Shown here: positions 1-11,396 of the stretch, piece after piece | Numbering within the stretch: the stretch's first letter is position 1 | Layout: each line of letters opens with the position of its first letter | Source: Pelargonium x hortorum | Lineage: Eukaryota > Streptophyta > Magnoliopsida > Geraniales > Geraniaceae | Assembly: GCA_036897525.1 (NCBI GenBank) | Contig: JAYMTJ010000080.1 | Coordinates: 1 to 42,271 of the forward strand | Reading direction: 5' to 3' | DNA length: 42,271 nucleotides | Program-made: the position numbers and the translations under genes | The notes under the pieces: model-generated | Told to the model about the DNA's origin: nothing | Database searches by the model: none | Seen by the model: the letters and a program-made list of their open reading frames with translations, nothing else

Positions 1-3000
1 TTATTTAAACTGTGTATCCCCGTCACTTCTAGTGCTTTATGATTCACTAGTTGACGTCGACTGAAAAAAGATCTGATCCGACGATAGAATTCCCATCTTG
101 ATTGCTTTGTACACAAATCCGTATTTACCCCTTCTACCCCTCTGGAGGTCCTATATTCCAGTAAACTATTTTGGTAAATAGCAGAATCGTAGGTAGGAAA
201 CTATACTAGTAACCCACCTCATTTTATTGTAGAAATTTGTAAGGCAGATGAATAAAAACTAAAACAAACATACCGACTATTCTAAATTCTTACTTCTTTT
301 ATTGCCAGTTAATACCCAAGTGAGTTGATTTGTAGTAAGATAGAGTCACAGAGCTTAGTTTGAACGTATATATTAGCAGTATTGAGCAGAGAAGTTGGCT
401 ATTGTAAATAGGTTCGGGAAGTGAGAAGAAAGATGCTAGCCTGAAACACACCTATATCAATGCAGGCACTCGAAATGGATTCCTAATAATCCGATCGATA
501 AAGGTGCTTTAGTTGGTGTTAAACAGAGCAGGAATAGAATCCTGTACGACTCTCTTAATCATGTCTAAGCGGGTAAGCTGGCAAAGAATGTCAGAAGACT
601 TTCCGATTGTACAAATTCCTAGATGGAGACATAATCTTAGAGTGAAAGCCTACCCAGTGTTGCTTGTATTGCAGTTGAATGGACCTTCTCCACAAGACAA
701 GAAGAACTCCGTTTTTAAAAGACTGAGTCAAGGAAATCAATACGGGAGTTAGTGTAGTGCTTCTTCTGTTTTATTTTATACTTCTCTTTCATTTGAAATT
801 GTGGGACGGAATCCCTTAGGGATGCTTTGTGAAATACTAGTATAAAACTGCCTTTCCTTTTATTTTCTTTATATTGGCAAGGGATAATCCTAATAAAGGC
901 TCTTCACTGTTAGTGTCTCCTAATTTTACCTATCCTCGAGAGTATACTGGGGGAGTGTTGTCCTATGTTTAAAAAATAACACTCTGCTCCCGTATCTACG
1001 AAGTGTATTTAAGATAATCCTGAACGAGTAAATCATTCATTACCTTTGAGTCTTCTTAGAAATTAGGTTAACTCTAGAAAGAGAAGTTGTTCTGCTTATG
1101 CAAAGTTGAGTGTGCTAGAATTTGGTGTACATCTGTTAGAAAAACTTCAGTACCTGCAATATACAGATTATAAGATACCTCATGCCTTGACTGAATTAGA
1201 TGCTTTTTTTATTACAGGAAGTCCTTTCTAAAGGGGAAAAGACTCTCATTTAAGGGAGGACTTCTAAGCTAATAAAACGGTTTCCTAGACAGCCGGCACA
1301 CTTTTTAGAATAGGGAGCACAAACCGCAATAAGAATTACTAAATTACAAAAATTTTTTTATAGATCCGATACCTTTTGTATAAGAGCTTTTCTAAAAAAA
1401 CCAAGTAAGACAAGGCCTAAGATTAAGAGGAGATAAAATACCGGGGCGCTTTTCTTACTGAGTAGAGAAGCTTTCTTTTTTTAGTAGGTAGGGAATAAGC
1501 AAAGCATAAATAATTTGCAGCAAGTGTCAAGGGTTTCCAGGTTAAAGTGGATTGTTTTGCAATTAATTGTCAGGTATAACTGAGAAAGTATGGATCTAAA
1601 ATACACAACTACGGTACTGCACTTTTGTAAGAGAATGAATCACTTAGATAAGGAACCCTTATTGTAGAGAGTGCGGAATATTCGATCGACGGGGCATGAA
1701 TTACAGAATAATAAGGTTACTAAAAAAGAAACTCTAGAAGGATTCTAATTAAAATAGAATTTTGAATATAAGGGGATGCCTCAAATACTTATAAAATGGC
1801 TTTCCTTAGGACCGAGTTTTTTTTGTTGGAGCTGCTGTAGGAGTTTTCCCCGGGAGTAGTCAATATTCATTCATAAGGAATTTATTAACTAATAAGGATT
1901 AATAAGGGCTTTTCGAAAGTGCAGTATTCCATTTTTACGAACATGAAATTACACTCCTATATTAGACTCCTAAGGAAGATACAACAGAACTGCCACTACT
2001 ATTCTTATCATCTAAGTGATTATGATTCTAAGGTCTTCTTATTACATTGACAGGAACTCTCTATCTCTCTAGCTAGTAAGTAACTCTCTTAATTGTAGCT
2101 GCTAAAGCCCGCCAAGAGTTTATGACCTTGTTAAAATTCCAGTAAATTCATAACATAAGATAAGTTTAATATAGCAAAGAAGCTAAATTATTTGTATTTT
2201 TGAGAGCCTGTTTTTCCCATTTGGTATAATGTAAGGTGGTCTATTTAGAATAGACTATTGTTCCCTAACTATTTAAGCAAGATCCTAGTATATCCGTATA
2301 TCAATATCAGAATGAAGTAAATAAAGGATCCCCGTAATTAGCGAATCCCGCAGTCGAATTATACTATACACAAACAATTTCTTTTTTAATATTACAAAAC
2401 TGGGTATTCCCAGCCAAAAAACGGGGCTGCATAGTACAAGGATTATGCGAAAACCTTTGAGACACAGTCCGGATAGCGCAGGTAAAGAAATTTCTTCTAT
2501 CTCTTTATTGGGGACTCTGATATAGTCTTTTATTTATGACATTCAGATAATTCGAACATAAAGGAGAATCCTTTTGACCAAGTCTCTAGGGGCAATACTA
2601 AAACGATAAGATATCAAGATATTATTAACAAAGGGGCTACTCACTCAAAGAAAAGGGGATGGGGAGATAGGTTTATTTATTAGTCAATAAGCAGTTTTAT
2701 GGGATTAGAACCTTTGTATAATGTATTTGTCTTCTAGTTAAAGGCGTTGAGTAATATAGTCAAAATGAAAGTAAGCAATTCTAAATTATATAGGAAATTT
2801 CAGCCCTTAAGTCTTGGATATTCCGTGTTTTCAGTTAACAAAGGAAAAGAAAAAGCAAGGCCTAGAAGAAGTTTAGTATAGTTTCAGCTTCTGAGGAATT
2901 AAAGTCTATAATTATAGGGAACCCTATCATCTTAGTTAGAGCTAAAGTCCATTGAATTTGTTCAAGAGTATCCTAGAAATTGGAAGTCAAATACCTGTTG

Positions 3001-3512
3001 CTAGCTTCCGGCACTAAGACTGCTTTGGACTTTCCTTCCTCCTACAATTCCTAACTACAACTCTTAGAAATGACTAGGACTGTACTCTCCCAAGACAAGC
3101 ATAATAACGGGTTATGTGACACCAAAATAAACAAATCAAATAGAAAGGCACAAGCTAAAGAAAATGGAATCCACATTAAAAACGAAAAGAGCCTGTAGTT
3201 ACCAGAATATTATCGCTAGTTTATAGGCACTCGGTAAGGTGTTTAAAGCCATAAAAGCCCCACTTTCTTAGAGGTTTATTTACCTGAAACTTCCCTTTAC
3301 TTAATTAAAGAATAGCCTTTCACAATTCCTATCCTGTTAAAAAAAGATCCAGTAACATCAACAGGAAATTCTCCCTTTTCACGATGAGGCTCTTTGCTTT
3401 GACCACAAGTGTAGAAACTTGAAAAGAAACATAAGAGCAAAATACCGCAACTCTGGTATAATTGTAGTAATTTGGCTCTCATCTCCCAAGTAAAGACATA
3501 CCCTAAAAAATC

Positions 3513-3532
3513 CTTGTTAAAATTTTAACAAG
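3513..3532. repeat. Perfect 20-bp palindrome
   Basis: The half-site CTTGTTAAAA is followed directly by its exact reverse complement, so the 20 bases read the same on both strands with no spacer. As RNA this would be a 10-bp stem only if two molecules pair, or a smaller stem with a loop cut from the centre. The flanking base on each side breaks the symmetry. No gene lies within several kilobases, so a role as a terminator or 3' processing signal has no visible target. A protein-binding or recombination site is possible but unproven. Confidence 0.8.
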
Positions 3533-5377
3533 AGCTGGACGAACGTAAATACACAGGTTCTAATCCCACAACACTTCTAAGGATCATTTTCCTTACCCCA
3601 ACAAGTAAACGTCTACGCACACTCAGTCTAGCAAGAGACAAATGCTTAAGTCAACTTCTAATTTTGTGATAATTTGAACTTTGGACACCTGTGAAGTAAA
3701 ATAGTATATTTAACGTTAAAAAAAGGTACATCCAGAAAACTGAAATAAAGAAAAGATGGCGATAGTAACTTAACTTGATGGTTATTGTAATTAATCTCAT
3801 AATCTTTAACATATTTTTTGAAAGTATTTAGTGAAACGGGATTAGTTATCCTTTATTAAGTTTTTTTAGAGTTTAGTCCTAGACTAAGAATCTTACATTC
3901 GGTACTGCTCTCAAAGCAATTCCGGTCAATCTCTTGCCTAAGTCCCTAAGAAGGAGAAGAAGGTCAATGGCAAATAGATAGTGAGGGACTTGAGAGAGCA
4001 GTTGGTCTTCTTGTAAAGCAAGGAATCTGTATAGCAAGCTTAAGTTCTGGGAGATTCTTACCCAAGTGGAAGTCAGTTGGTTTACCTTTCGAAATAGATA
4101 GGAATGTCAGTTTATTAATACTTCCTAATATTCTTCCTTCATAGCTGGTAAAGGAAGTCAAGATTGTATTCTTGTGTCACAGTTGTCTTGAGGAACAGCA
4201 GCTAGCTAGGTAGAGTTGTTATAGTCTTTATTGTATTACTCTTACTTATTAGTTGTAAGATAGTATTCTAGATTGAGTAAATAATTGTTATTTAAAAAAC
4301 AACCAAAACCTTAGTAAGGCTTTCTAGCCTAAGATTTACCCACTATTTTGCTAGCATCTTTCTTCCTTTTCTTCTTAATTTATAGTCAATTTCTAAACCC
4401 TTCCAAACCCCTCTTTAGCATAACTAGAATTTATGTCTTTACAAAGCAAACAAATTTTTCAAGAAAAGTGACATCTAAGATACACAACCGCAAGAGGGAT
4501 CCCACAAAAGAGGTGCATTAAAATCGGATTCCCGTAAGCTTTCTTAAAAAAAAACTAAGTCAACTACCAACACGAATGTAAGAGCAGAACTTGAGCAAAA
4601 GGTAGTAACCATACTAAAGCTGGGAGAATTTAGAAATATCAGTAAAATCTCAACAACTCGCTTATAAGAATTCTAAATTGAATAAAATAGAGTAATACTT
4701 CCGCAATTTATCCCCCCTTTTTTTAATACTCCAGGGTTAATGCTAAACTAAAAAAATGATGTCTACTACAGCAGAGGTTTCCTTTACTACCATAGCAATC
4801 TTGAATAGGTAGCTCGAATAAGTAAAGTATTCGCAATACTTGGGTATCCCTGATTTTCCTATACTATTAGACCCTTTAATTCAGTCAATAATAAGGGTTA
4901 TACTTTTAATAGAGGCTTCTTGTAAGTCAAATTTCTGCTTAAGGAATCCAGATAATCTTAGTTTTTAATAGTCCTATTTATTATGTTATTGCATGAGGGA
5001 TTTCTGTTTCATATGTTAGTAATGAGGTAGATGGACTCCGGTTGTATACTTCCGAATGTTGCTAGCTAGGTACAGTTTCTTGAGTTGAGGGGCTGAATCC
5101 CTTCTTTTAGTTTAGAACCAATTCAATTCCTTTCTGAGGAACCTAGATATTGGCTTCTAGGGACTGAGGTAGAGATTCTATTGGGATTGCTGCTCTATCT
5201 TATTTACTTTTACCTTTAACTAAGAAGGTGCATAGATTTGTAAGAAGTTTTTCCTTATATATTCTAGTTTAGGGGTAAACCAGGATATTAAAGTATTGCT
5301 AATTGAAATTGTTAAAGGCCTGGAGATTTCTATGCCATGGAAAATTTGATATTATATACGTGAATACATTGGAATGA

Positions 5378-5409
5378 AAAGTACAAAAACACAAGAAGAC
5401 AGTGGGTAC
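5378..5409 (+). repeat. Short diverged direct repeat, copy A
   Basis: This 32-base segment opens with AAAGTACAAAAACACAAG and ends with GGGTAC. A close partner at 6583-6615 opens with AAAGTACGAAAACACAAG and also ends GGGTAC. Most positions agree over about 32 bases, with small differences in the middle. It is too short to name and may be a fragment of a larger, decayed dispersed repeat. Confidence 0.5.
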
Positions 5410-6582
5410 AATAGGTAAGGTAGAATACTAATGCCAGAAGAGGAGCTTATCCCCGAAAGGTATATCTCCTAACAAGAGTAAGGCTACAGGTATATCAAGA
5501 AAATTATAGCTCAGAAAAGTCTTATATTCAGAAAGTTACAAAGACTCCTAAGCTAACTATTCGATAATGTATGAGTTCTTCCTTTGCCAACTGATATCTG
5601 TTATAGATACATGAGTAAAAAAGAGGACTCTAACTTTCATGGTTGGGATTCCTCTCTTACTGACTTGGATTGAGTGGTCTTAGTTGTTAGGAGTTTCCAT
5701 TCTATAGTGTAAATAGTGAATATCCAGTGAATAGCACTTAGCTCATAGTTGTTAATAAACTTGTTGTTAGGAGATAGAGATCGGTTTAGAGATGGTGATG
5801 GTATAGAAAGTGGTTTAGGGTGATTCGAGTTTATGAGTCGGAGTGTTAGAAAGGTCAGAGTCTAGTTCTCAGTTCGGGTTCAGCTGACAAAGAGTCTAAG
5901 CTCCTATGAAATGAAAAAAACAAGAAAAAAAGCTAAGATATAGTATAAAATAAATAGTCAAGTGCCCTCGAAAATGGATAGCTTATGCATTTCTTAAAAG
6001 AGTCTCTCTAATTTCTTTCGTAGCTTCAATATAGCAATAGCCACGTTTCCTCCTATAAGTACTGTCCATTTACCTGATATGATATAAGGATATTCCTAGA
6101 AATTTCATTTATCTTGTGATTTTCCTCCCCGAGTTGCCTTCCTACTCGAATACCCCAACCCTTGTTAAAAAAACTAAGCCCAAGAGTCCCAGACTAGTAA
6201 AGAATTTTATTCTATAAATATGCAAAATAGTGGAGGAGTTGGTACTCACGCGCTTAAATAAAGTCTCTTTTGTTTACACGAGACCCTAAAGTAAGACTCT
6301 AATTTATTTAAACCAGGCAGCCTTTACGCCTCCTCTAGAAAGATCGGTTTTTAGCTATAGTTATTTTACTTACGCGGTACCGCACATAAAAGCAGTGGAC
6401 TCATTACTTAGAAAGGCGCTTTATAGTAGAAACAACCTTAAAATACAGGTTTGGCGCATTTACATGAATTCAAAACCTTGTAGATGCCTAACTTCCCGCG
6501 AGTTTTAGAATACAGTAAAATCTGGCTTAAGGAATCTATAACTATTAGAAAGCTTCCATACTTCTTATTTTGACCTATCTAT

Positions 6583-6615
6583 AAAGTACGAAAACACAAG
6601 GAAGTAAGAGGGTAC
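6583..6615 (+). repeat. Short diverged direct repeat, copy B
   Basis: This is the partner of the segment at 5378-5409, in the same orientation about 1.2 kb downstream. The shared opening has a single A/G difference, and both copies end in GGGTAC. The pair sits in DNA without any recognised gene. Confidence 0.5.
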
Positions 6616-7779
6616 TTTTTGTATTGTAGTATGTATATTAAATAATCCAAGATTCCTAGCAAGTCCTTCATCTTATAGTCTATGCATTTTTTTGGTTTAA
6701 GCTATTCTTAAGATTTGAAATAAGGAATTAATTCCTTTTATTTTAATTAAAGACTTACAAATTATCTATTTGCTTCCTATCCTAAATTATAGGCCTTACG
6801 TCTTGCTCTGGAGAAAAGGGTATATGAAACAAGAGCCCTTTCTTTATACTTATACTTTTTTTACTAAGCTAAAATTTGCCTATAATATCTCTCTAGGAAA
6901 AGTAATCTGGAAAAAAACCGCAAGCAAGTAAGTTCGTTGACAGGTACGCAGCTCTCTCTTTTCTAGTTGGTATTTAAAGAAGGGAAAGAGCCCTATTTTA
7001 CTTTATAAGAATATAAGTTTCCTATTTTTAATAGCCTGTAAAAGGAGTCATACATATAGGGGTCCTAAGAAAATGGGGTTATTGCTATTTTAAATAGTTA
7101 ATAATTTCACTTAATAAAAAAGAAGTAAGCTTGAAGGGGGGCGGGAAATTACTTCTAATAAGGAATCCATTTTCTGCAAGGAATGCCAAAAAGAGTCTTA
7201 CTTAAGGAAGTCTTTAGTTTAGGTTTTGTCTCCTGTAACTAAACTTTGACTTGCTTGTTTCTTAGTCGGTAAAGTCTTTGTACTTAGAAACTCTCTTTTG
7301 AAAAGTCTTTTGTAAGTTAGTCTTTTCTTTTAAGTTACTGGAATTCCTAGAATAAATTAATCTAAGTCGGGATCTGGGCATTGCATTACCGTTTACAAAT
7401 AAACCTAAAAGAACTCAAAATTTATAAGCCCTTCTTATTTACTTTACCAATAAAGCTAAGCAGATAATATGGTCTTCTATTAACACCCGGCCTAAAAGCT
7501 ACTCTTACTAAGAAAGGGGCGCTTCTATAAAGAAAAGGAAAGCATTACGCAGGTACCATCTTCCTATACTAAAAAACTCAATACTACGTTCAGATCGCAC
7601 TAAATAAAGTGAAACTCGGGATTTTACTGACTTAAACCCGTTTGGGGTTTTACGTATATTTGTTAGTTACTTTTCTTTCTTAATATTTTCTTAACTATAG
7701 GACTTGCCTAAGCTGTAAATGAAAACTAGTTATAAGGAAGTGGTTTAGCTAGAAACCTTAGACTATATTAGCTAAATAT

Positions 7780-7856
7780 TTCATTCTAGTATTTAGGACT
7801 CTTATTAAATAAACTCCTAATTGATAAGCTCCATAGGACATGAGGGATTATCCTTA
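7780..7856 (+). repeat. Dispersed GATAAGC element, copy 1
   Basis: The core reads TTGATAAGCTCCATAGGACA and then TGAGGGATTATCC, preceded by ACTCCTAA. The family pattern, as I read it across the window, is CTATCCTCC, then 4 to 12 variable bases, then CGATAAGCTAC, a few bases, CATGAGG and often GATTATC. The CTCC and GAGG blocks on either side of the core are complementary, so each copy could fold into a weak hairpin. The boundaries are approximate because the copies are diverged and I aligned them by eye. Confidence 0.55.
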
Positions 7857-8282
7857 ACTTCTATCTATCCAATAGCTGCGGGTTTGTAAGGCAGGCTGCA
7901 GAAAGCTAATAGAAGAGTCTAGAAATCCTATAAAGTAGGGGTCTATCTCCTGTCCTATAGGTGTGTCGTCTAGGCCTTACATACAGAATTCTGCTCGTAA
8001 CCAAGTACAAAGAATCTAAGTGTGAGTAGCTGATGGGGTATGTTTATGTAAAAAAAAGGGTCCGTGATGAAGTGGCATTTCAGGTCAGGGTTTCTATTTC
8101 TGTGTAAAGGGTTGGAATTGCTTTCATGTTCTATTTGTTTTAGGATTTAGGGTTAAAGACTAGATTATGAGGAATATAAAGAGCGGAAGCTAAGAAATCA
8201 TTTGGACTTTTGTATTTTAATTAAGCTTCTGCTTTTGATGTTGGTGGGTTTACCTTACCATTCAGGATTTTCCTAAGGATTT

Positions 8283-8340
8283 CTATCCTCTTTTACTTTA
8301 CCGATAAGCTACACAGACCATGAGGGCTTCGCGCCTTAAC
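8283..8340 (+). repeat. Dispersed GATAAGC element, copy 2
   Basis: The copy reads CTATCCTC, a 12-base T-rich spacer, then CCGATAAGCTACACAGACCA and TGAGGG. It is among the best-preserved copies. The upstream arm (about 8240-8282, with GTTGGTGGGTTTACC and CTAAGGATTT) resembles the arms of the copies at 10.97 kb and 26.4 kb, so the repeat unit is longer than the core. Confidence 0.6.
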
Positions 8341-8460
8341 TTAGATTACTCGAATACAAGGCTTAAGTCTTTATACCCAATAACTAAATTGTAAGTCTCT
8401 CCAGCCAATTAGGTCCTACAGGGTCTAGTCTAGTTCTAATACATAGGAAAGATATTGATT

Positions 8461-8790
8461 CTATACTATAAAGGCTGCCTCTGCTTGCGCTTGCTCGGAC
8501 TATATGGCATCAGCTTCAGCTGCTACAAGGGCTAAGTCAAAATCAAGGGCTAGGACTAGGGCATGAGCTGTTATGGGTATCTCTCTCTTGGACTGTCTCT
8601 TCTGTACTGGGGTGGCTGTCATGGTTATGGCTTGGGGTATCTCTCATCTACAGGTTCTACTGGTTAAGCAGCGGGTTATGGTTCAGGGTATTGCTCAGGC
8701 TCTTGTCTTGGTTCTGATACTGACTCTTCTACTGTCTAAGGCATTGGCTCGTCCGGATCTTGCAAATAAAGAAGGCATAAGAAGATGATG
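8461..8790 (+). repeat. G+C-richer low-complexity block
   Basis: This block is visibly richer in G+C than its surroundings. It is built from degenerate short words such as GGTTATGG, CTTGGTTCTG, CTACAAGGGCTAAG and CAAGGGCTAGGACTAGG. On the plus strand it contains a 71-codon frame (8573-8788) of hydrophobic residues with no motif. On the minus strand one frame is rich in Pro, Glu and Arg but broken by many stops at recurring CCA-TAA-CC words. Both patterns are best explained by the repeat words themselves. A related but shorter patch lies at 10751-10960. I treat it as a decayed minisatellite, not a gene. Confidence 0.45.
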
Positions 8791-9146
8791 TTGGTGTATC
8801 TGGTTAAGCTCAAGTAATATTTGTGAGAGCCCAGGTTGTTTTCCAGTTTCTTATCCTCAAAGTGCAAGTATGTTCTATTAGATATATTTCCCTAAGTATT
8901 GATGGGCTTTGCTCAAGAGGACTTACCTCAGTTCGATAGGGACCCTTCCTAGTTCTGTGCAAAGAGGGATTTTCCTTGTAGTCTATGTTCAATAGAGGTT
9001 GACTTTATCGGGATGGGATATTTTCTGGGTCCTTCAGCGAGTGTTAGGGATTTCTAAAACACTGAAATTTGAACCGGAGCCATTGGATATCTAGATTTGT
9101 TATAACCGGTCAATTGGGGTGCTTAGGTACTTTTCCTAGTTTTGAA

Positions 9147-9235
9147 GGAAATTGATACAGAATATTTACCAGAAATGTAATAGTTTTTGGATTATGTTCT
9201 TTGTGGTCAAGAGGTAGTCGAGTTCCCGAAAGCAA
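9147..9235 (+). repeat. Diverged direct repeat, upstream copy
   Basis: This roughly 90-base segment aligns with 10578-10672. Shared blocks in order are TTGATAC-GAATATT, ACC-GAAA, TAGTTT-GGATTA, then GGT-CAAGA and GAGTTCC. The two copies differ at many positions and by small gaps, which suggests an old duplication about 1.43 kb apart. It is non-coding as far as I can see. Confidence 0.55.
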
Positions 9236-9966
9236 GATCAGCTTCTTCAGTGGATACATCAATTAATGGTTTGGTTATATCTCTATCTTTTTTGAGTGGG
9301 TTTTTTCCAGTCAAGTGCAAGAGGGATTTAGCTGGTGTGAGCCTTATCTGTTGATCCAGAATATTGCCCCTATGTTCAATTCAAGACCCGTGTTCTCTAG
9401 GGAGTTTTGGTGTATGAGTCCATGTTCGATAGGGATTTACTAGTTCTGTGCAAGAGTTCCTGGGTATTTGATAGAGGGAGTTGTCCTCTGTATTAGCCTT
9501 CTATTTGTCTTGGTACGAGCCTTATTTGTTTGAAGGGATAGCCTTTACAAATTAGTATTCCTGGGCAGTATCCTTTTGGCAGGGTCTAGCTGGCAGGCTG
9601 CTTGGCTCACTTGCTCGTACTGTGTCAGGGTCTCTCTTTAATAAGTGTATCTTTTCCAGGTATCTATTTGTATTTTGGTTTAAAGGTATTCTAAGGGACT
9701 CGGTAATAGCCTGTGAGTTTAGGTCTTCCTTTGTATATTTGGGGTGGGAAATCAAAAAGAAGGGTATTAAGCTCAAGTGCAAGATATTTTATAGATAAAG
9801 CTGCAGTTTTGAAACCTGTGGTTTGGGAGTCAATTTGTACTTTTTGAGAGTCTTTTCTGGTCTTTATAGTGCAAGCAAGGTAGTATATCTAGAATACTAT
9901 AATGATGACCTAACCTCGTAACCAAAAGAATGGTTACTCAGTAAAAAGGATGTATTCTAGATACTT

Positions 9967-10007
9967 CTAAGGTTATCTCCTCAACGATAAATACAAAGAA
10001 CAGGAGT
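9967..10007 (+). repeat. Dispersed GATAAGC element, copy 3 (weak)
   Basis: The segment reads CTAAGGTTATCTCCTCAACG, then ATAAATACAAAGAACAGGAG. It keeps the CTAAGG-TATCTCC arm, the CGATAA start of the core and the closing AGGAG, but the core has lost GCTAC. I include it as a weak copy because spacing and order fit the family. Confidence 0.35.
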
Positions 10008-10577
10008 CATTCTCCTTACCAATCTAGAATACACAATTATATAGAGAATATGCGAAGAGGCTAAGCTCCAATTAAGAAAGAGCTCCTAAACTCCTTTTGG
10101 AGAAGTGTTATTCCGGTTTTCTAGTTCAAGTGCAATAGAGATTTCCTTATGTTCCAAGTCGAGATCTTAAGGATTGGTGGGTTTTGTACTAGCCAGTGCT
10201 CAAGAGGGTGTGTTTCATATTTCTCAGTGTTAAAGGGTTGGAATTGCTGAAGGTTATTTAGTCTTAGTCGATTATTCTCTCAGTTCAGTCCTTTTTGGAT
10301 TTTAGTTTTCATAAGTGCTTTCCGGTCAGTCAGTCCAGTATCTCCACTCTAGCAAGCTAATCTAAGTGTAAACTCATTGGGGATAGCTCTCTTCTTCTAG
10401 TCGGTCGGTTAGTTAAAGGGATTTCTCAGGAGAACTAAGTAATATAAGGTCTGTCAAGTGTATTCCTTGTCAGCTTTTGCTTAGGGATTCTGGCTGGGCA
10501 GGCAGGCAGGGTAGGGGAGTTTAAGGATTTTCATTCATATGTCCTTTTCTGGTTTTGCAATTCCAGATAATAAAGGG

Positions 10578-10672
10578 TTTTAGAGGCTATTGATACGGAA
10601 TATTGACCTGAAACTTACTAGTTTGGGATTAGGTCCTAGGATTAGCCAGTGGTACAAGAAAGAGTTCCTAGT
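10578..10672 (+). repeat. Diverged direct repeat, downstream copy
   Basis: This is the partner of 9147-9235. It opens TTGATACGGAATATTGACC and ends near AGAGTTCCTAG. The preceding TTTTCTGGTTTTG also resembles TTTTCCTAGTTTTG before the other copy, so the duplicated unit began further upstream than the segment listed. Confidence 0.55.
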
Positions 10673-10969
10673 TCTTTTAGAGGTATTGTATAGCCTGAAG
10701 TAAGTCACACAAAACAAGTTATGAGTTAATAAGTTGCAGTTTATGGGGTACTTTTGTATTTAGAAACAGCTTCTGATCTTGCTTTGGCATGGGCTCGGGT
10801 AGAAGGGTTATGGCAAGGGCTACATGGAAGTCAGCTGAAAGAACTCAAACAAAGTAAGAAGTCGAGAAGTAAAAAGAAACTCCAGTCATTGGGTGTTAGT
10901 CTGTGTGTAGCTGTATTCCTTGTACTATTAAATAGAAACCCAACTGGAACGAAGTACTGAAGGGAGGGC

Positions 10970-11056
10970 CAGTTGGGTAGATTGACTTATTCATAACTAT
11001 CCTAAGTTCATATCCTCCATTCGATAAGCTACAGAAACCGAGAGGGATTTTATCTT
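10970..11056 (+). repeat. Dispersed GATAAGC element, copy 4 (long)
   Basis: This copy shows the longer form of the unit: GTTGGGTAGATTGAC, a variable stretch, CCTAAGTTCATATCCTCC, then ATTCGATAAGCTACAGAAAC and CGAGAGGGATTTTATC. It matches the inverted copy at 26424-26500 from GTTGGGTAGAT to the AGG after the core. An AT-rich tail full of TAATAC/ACTA words follows, as it does after several other copies. Confidence 0.6.
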
Positions 11057-11376
11057 AAACTCTAAATCGAATACAATTAATTACACTAGAGTCTCTATTT
11101 TACATATACATATCCTATAATATATAACTATTAGCATCATAAGACACAAGGAGCCCCATTCCTCCCATTAGGCCCAAGTCTCTCCTGGGTATCTCTTTCT
11201 TATTTTCTTTACTACTACAAATCTTTCTAACTAACAAAGGTAGAGCCCGCCCGGAATAACTCTTTAAGTCTTTAAGCGCTTATAATTGGTAAGTTTTAGT
11301 ATCCTGGCAATGGGGTTCAGGAAGCTTGTTTTTTCTAATGTTTCTGGGTTTCCAGTAAATGTTTGAATTGAAGCTG

Positions 11377-11396
11377 AAGTAAGTAAGTAAGTAAGT
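11377..11396 (+). repeat. (AAGT)5 microsatellite
   Basis: Five perfect tandem copies of AAGT lie in otherwise non-repetitive DNA between two copies of the dispersed element. Other small simple repeats in the window are GGCA x3 at about 10498-10511 and ATCT x3 plus AT at 22017-22030. Confidence 0.85.

Larger units (their letters stand above)
1..7779. other. Intergenic DNA, no gene recognised
   Basis: I recognise no mitochondrial, plastid or nuclear gene in this stretch on either strand. Open frames are short and stop-rich, as expected for AT-rich non-coding DNA. The longest plus-strand frame (513-752, opening on TTG, with an internal ATG at 561) has no motif I know and no conserved neighbour. 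Structure that can be seen is limited to a perfect 20-bp palindrome at 3513-3532, a short diverged direct repeat (5378-5409 and 6583-6615), and many runs of A or T. A G-rich patch at about 5750-5880 has no clear function. Confidence 0.6.

Noticed and set aside
513-752. 79-codon plus-strand frame opening on TTG
   Set aside because: No motif, no conserved neighbour, and a length expected by chance.
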